Positions 63,820 through 64,000 of a DNA stretch of 64,000 bases are shown piece by piece; position 1 is the stretch's first letter; every line of letters starts with the position of its first letter. The DNA is taken from NCBI RefSeq assembly GCF_002259585.1, contig NZ_MWWS01000008.1, forward strand, positions 1-64,000. The letters are read 5' to 3'. The notes below the pieces were generated by a model that worked only from the letters and a program-made list of their open reading frames with translations, was not told the DNA's origin and ran no database searches. This stretch comes from Bombiscardovia coagulans. Lineage in GTDB: Bacteria > Actinomycetota > Actinomycetes > Actinomycetales > Bifidobacteriaceae. A program made the position numbers and the translations under genes.

Positions 63820-64000
63820 CTCGTTCGGGAGCGACATCGCAGTTGAACTGTCACAACGCCAGTTAGGGAGAACTCAGCAAAGAGACTTGCCATCAATGAG
63901 TTACTTTGTTTCGGTAGTGGAAGAAGACAATTTTTAGTTGTTGGTTGGTTGTTGGTGGGTTGGCTGGTGTTTGTAGATTAGCTTGTGTTTCGGCCGGTGT
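63820..64000. other. Window end: GT-rich repeats after the PBP gene
   Basis: No supported gene. From about 63937 to 63975 the sequence is dominated by TTGGTTGG-like units (TTGTTGGTTGGTTGTTGG). A small dyad CTCGTTCGGGAG lies at 63821-63832, just after the PBP stop. Confidence 0.4.

Noticed and set aside
63937-63980. GT-rich repeats as a CRISPR array or functional element
   Set aside because: Units are too short and irregular, with no spacers; probably simple-sequence drift.

Overview
The window looks like chromosomal DNA of a low-GC member of the Bifidobacteriaceae; I cannot name the species. The core genes fit this: a topA-tmk-holB operon with 4-base overlaps, an actinobacterial-type myo-inositol-1-phosphate synthase, UDP-galactopyranose mutase, a C69 dipeptidase, a short SRP RNA with an actinobacterial-looking core, and a FIVAR-containing subtilase with a sortase-like tail. 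No phage gene, transposase or CRISPR array was seen.

Layout. 1-4.4 kb: the N-terminal part of a leucine-rich-repeat surface protein cut by the window edge, an FAH-family enzyme, a YggS-type PLP protein and a glutamyl-Q tRNA(Asp) synthetase. 4.5-12 kb: an amidohydrolase, a GntR/UTRA regulator and a three-gene ascorbate-type PTS on the minus strand, facing a nucleoside hydrolase and an MFS transporter on the plus strand. 12-13.2 kb: a dihydroorotate dehydrogenase-like flavoprotein. 13.6-19.9 kb: a five-gene envelope operon (two lipoproteins, an adaptor with a peptidoglycan-binding domain, an ABC ATPase and an FtsX-like permease) diverging from an OmpR/histidine kinase pair across a shared 11-bp-period operator candidate. 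20-24.8 kb: a lantibiotic-immunity-like ABC transporter (ATPase and two permeases) followed by a NarL-type two-component pair.

25-37 kb is the most accessory part: AT-richer, partly decayed, and ending at a tRNA-Lys gene. It holds a remnant ABC-2 permease, an intact ABC-2 ATPase/permease pair, an unnamed 85-residue coupled membrane peptide and a BceAB-like ABC pair. It also holds a compact RiPP-like cluster: an ArsR regulator and MFS exporter converge on a methyltransferase, a 20-residue peptide gene with a near-perfect ribosome binding site, a strong hairpin, and an MccB-like adenylating E1 enzyme. This resembles the microcin C plan (peptide, hairpin, MccB, MFS exporter), but the peptide does not end in Asn and the E1 has lost its zinc cysteines. 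It is the best candidate for an undescribed system here.

37-64 kb is mostly housekeeping: fhs, pepD, a second ascorbate-type PTS with its own Enzyme I, divergent HPr plus a LacI regulator with two matching operator candidates, holB, tmk, topA, a PAP2 phosphatase, SRP RNA, guaC, glf, a 1401-residue surface subtilase, ino1 and a bifunctional penicillin-binding protein.
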